Shown here in pieces: positions 62,262 to 64,000 of a stretch of 64,000 nt of DNA. The translations under genes and the position numbers were made by a program. This DNA comes from Verrucomicrobiota bacterium (lineage in GTDB: Bacteria > Verrucomicrobiota > Verrucomicrobiia > Limisphaerales > JACPZS01), in the NCBI GenBank assembly GCA_016195385.1, contig JACPZS010000232.1:45735-109734 (forward strand), given 5' to 3'. The notes below the pieces were generated by a model. That model worked only from the letters and a program-made list of their open reading frames with translations, was not told the DNA's origin and made no database searches. Each line of letters starts with the position of its first letter. The first letter of the stretch is position 1.

Positions 62262-63680
62262 TCACTCGCCTGCCCGAAAATCGGCCCACGGTTCGGAAGG
62301 GCGGCTGTGCAGAATGTCTTTCATCCAGTCGAACTGTGGGTGCGCTGCGAGATATTTTCGCGCGTCGAAACTCTTGCCGCACGCCGAGCCCCAGCGCGCG
62401 GCGAAACTCATCTTCTTCGCCATCGCCGCGTCCAGGACTTTGGCATCAACGGTGCCCGCGCAGCCGAACGGCACGCCCGGCCACGGTCCGGCCGGTTCAC
62501 GATCAAGTTCGAAGTGGCCGCACAACGTCCGGCCTCCCGCGTGTTCTTTTTCCAGAGACGAGTCGTAGTGGTCGGCTTCAAATTTTTTGGCCAGCGGCAC
62601 GTCGATCTGACCGCGGTACTTGGCCATGAGTTGTTTCCAGCGCACGCGCCGCGCGATGGACGACACCCGGATATCGGTCTCGTTCACGCTCGTCTCGAAG
62701 CGAAGAATCTTCGGATCCTCGGCGACATTCGAGCCGACGAAATAACCGTCGCGCGTTCGCTCGAAGCCGACGTATTTCAGACCCAGTTCAAGACGCGCGA
62801 TCTCTTTCGTGTTCACGTCACCGATGAGCCACGCATTCGCGTAGCCGCCGTTATTGCCACGTTTCATGATCTCGCACCACTCGTCGATCGACCCCGCGTC
62901 TTGCGTCGCGCGTCTCATGCGGACAAACTCCGGAATACCGTTCGTATCGAAACCATCGAAGCCGCCAATCGTCGTCTCCGAGCCGACGAGTCCCGCGTCG
63001 GTGATGAAGAAATCCATCCCGCTGTGAATCCATCCGGCGCACGTCTGCCAGAAAATGCGGTGGCCGTGCTCCGGCACAATGTCGGCAATGACGTTCGGAA
63101 AAACATCCGCGTAACCGGACATCGTGTTGTGGCCGAGCACGACGTTGCCATCTTTCGTCCAACTTCCCGTCGCGATGAACGAACTGCACGACTCCTTGAC
63201 CGGCGGAGTGGGACCGTCCTTGATCTTCTTCAACTCCGTCGGCCACCAGTAGCCGCTCAATTCAATGATGCCGTTGTAGGCGATGATTTCGTCGCGCGAA
63301 ACCTTCACGCCACCGGCGCGTGCTCCTTCCGCAATGCCCTCGAGTTCGGCGAGATTCTCCACGTCGATTTTCGGCACGAACATTTTCGTTGTGCGTTCGA
63401 CCAACCACGGCCATGTCATTCCGCTTTGATGTTCCCAGCCCACGCGCGTGTTGCGCAATCCGTCGGCGATTTCTTTCGCCAGCAGATAGCCCTGTTGGAA
63501 GCCGCGCGCGCGGGGGCTGCCCTCGATGTGCAGATAAATCCAACCGTGCCGCTCGAAGCGTTTGCCTTTCGCGATCCACGCCTGCTGTTCCGAGGAAAGC
63601 GGCTGGGCGGCTTGAACCGTCGATGCCGCAAGTGCGATCAACGTGGCTGTGAAACAAGCGAATAATTTTAGTGTGGGCAT
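62262..63680 (-). CDS. C45-type autoproteolytic hydrolase / phospholipase B-like protein
   Basis: A 472-residue exported protein; ATG 63680 (MPTLKLFACF) begins the signal peptide ending at TVQA. The Ntn-hydrolase nucleophile is probably the Cys in KESCSSFIATG near residue 165, preceded by a propeptide as in C45 acyltransferases and lamin/phospholipase-B-like proteins. Typical blocks are GSPRARGFQQGYLLAKEIAD, VVLGHNTMSGYADVFPNVIA, SGMDFFITDAGLVGSETTIG and YANAWLIGDVNTKEIARLEL. It should be activated by self-cleavage before the Cys and hydrolyse amide or ester bonds outside the cytoplasm. Substrate unknown. Confidence 0.85.
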   Translation of the reverse strand: MPTLKLFACFTATLIALAASTVQAAQPLSSEQQAWIAKGKRFERHGWIYLHIEGSPRARGFQQGYLLAKEIADGLRNTRVGWEHQSGMTWPWLVERTTKMFVPKIDVENLAELEGIAEGARAGGVKVSRDEIIAYNGIIELSGYWWPTELKKIKDGPTPPVKESCSSFIATGSWTKDGNVVLGHNTMSGYADVFPNVIADIVPEHGHRIFWQTCAGWIHSGMDFFITDAGLVGSETTIGGFDGFDTNGIPEFVRMRRATQDAGSIDEWCEIMKRGNNGGYANAWLIGDVNTKEIARLELGLKYVGFERTRDGYFVGSNVAEDPKILRFETSVNETDIRVSSIARRVRWKQLMAKYRGQIDVPLAKKFEADHYDSSLEKEHAGGRTLCGHFELDREPAGPWPGVPFGCAGTVDAKVLDAAMAKKMSFAARWGSACGKSFDARKYLAAHPQFDWMKDILHSRPSEPWADFRAGE

Positions 63681-63811
63681 GAGCAAAGTTGTAGCAGTCG
63701 TTGATCAAGCCAGCAAGCAATTCAGTTGCTTGATCGCGGGTTCTTTGAGCCGACCAATCAAAACTTTGTGCCTTTCGCGGCCGCGCTCCAAGTGCTACGT
63801 TTCGCCCGTTC

Positions 63812-64000
63812 ATGAAAAAGCCCACGAGGATTTCATCGCCTGCCGTCGTTTGGATGACCTGGCTGTTCCTCAGTCTCGCTGACGCGGCGGTTGCCAACGC
63901 CCACGCAGCCGTGTCGGTGGGGTTTGAATCGAACCAAATTTGGGTCAGCGAGACGAACCAGCAGGTCACACTGAATGTGCTTCGCAGCGGCGATGCGAGT
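63812..64000 (+). CDS. start of a secreted protein, cut by the window end
   Basis: The ATG at 63812 opens 63 codons that run to the end of the window. The first 30 residues (MKKPTRISSPAVVWMTWLFL then SLADAAVANAHA) are a signal peptide. The mature start (VSVGFESNQIWVSETNQQVT, LNVLRSGDAS) looks like a Calx-beta-type repeat. It is divergent from the C45-type hydrolase. The rest of the gene is outside the window. Confidence 0.65.
   Translation, partial: MKKPTRISSPAVVWMTWLFLSLADAAVANAHAAVSVGFESNQIWVSETNQQVTLNVLRSGDAS

Noticed and set aside
1..64000. tRNA, rRNA or riboswitch genes
   Set aside because: No T-loop-like GGTTCGAATCC with a matching cloverleaf context, no rRNA signature and no riboswitch-like leader was found by eye; a covariance-model search would be decisive.

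Overview
The window looks like a chromosome fragment of a GC-rich member of the Verrucomicrobiota, probably near the Pedosphaera/Limisphaera group. This is inferred from family content, not from a marker phylogeny. The supporting families are three pseudopilin-like proteins of the [15 protein letters not shown] type with H-x9-DG tails, a GDSL-plus-PVC-propeller protein, DUF1552, DUF6600 and DUF2723 proteins, an ECF sigma factor with a membrane-anchored C-terminal extension, a transmembrane Ser/Thr kinase with WD40 repeats, and many large secreted proteins sharing one type of C-terminal domain. No rRNA, tRNA, CRISPR array, phage or transposase gene was seen.

Layout. 0-9 kb: the tail of a Cys-pair protein (possibly radical SAM), two secreted or lipoprotein genes (one frameshifted), an SDR oxidoreductase, a ROK kinase, a DHDPS-family lyase and a large secreted propeller protein. 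9-16.8 kb: an accessory stretch with secreted proteins, inverted-repeat elements, a 42-bp tandem repeat and a Phd/VapC toxin-antitoxin pair. 16.8-28.5 kb: GDSL/PVC protein, esterase, Ski2-like helicase, then a surface-glycan operon (DUF2723/TPR, GT4, WecA-like). 28.6-32 kb: a livHMGF branched-chain amino-acid ABC operon without a binding protein. 32-38 kb: anchored sigma factor with GNAT, serine hydrolase, FtsH. 38-46.6 kb: metal-binding secreted proteins, DUF1552, pseudopilins, PQQ propeller, HDOD regulator. 46.6-53 kb: kinase/WD40, a three-domain glycosyltransferase and a small orphan protein in one apparent operon. 53-64 kb: pseudopilin (frameshifted), coiled-coil protein with moaA, AI-2E-type transporter, two tandem hybrid histidine kinases, membrane protein, C45-type hydrolase, and the start of a secreted protein.

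The main unexplained signal is architectural. At four places between 8.9 and 34.3 kb, a short piece (about 67-164 bp) of the 3' part of a minus-strand gene is present a second time 1.1-2.1 kb beyond that gene's end, in the same orientation. One or two unrelated genes lie between the copies: a secreted protein, a toxin-antitoxin pair, an esterase, and a sigma factor plus GNAT. In three cases the copy reaches the stop codon region, and in one it includes the terminator hairpin. This suggests a recurrent way of adding cargo genes behind existing genes. Three genes are interrupted by frameshifts (DUF6600, DUF2723, one pseudopilin); at least the two single-base cases could be sequence errors.
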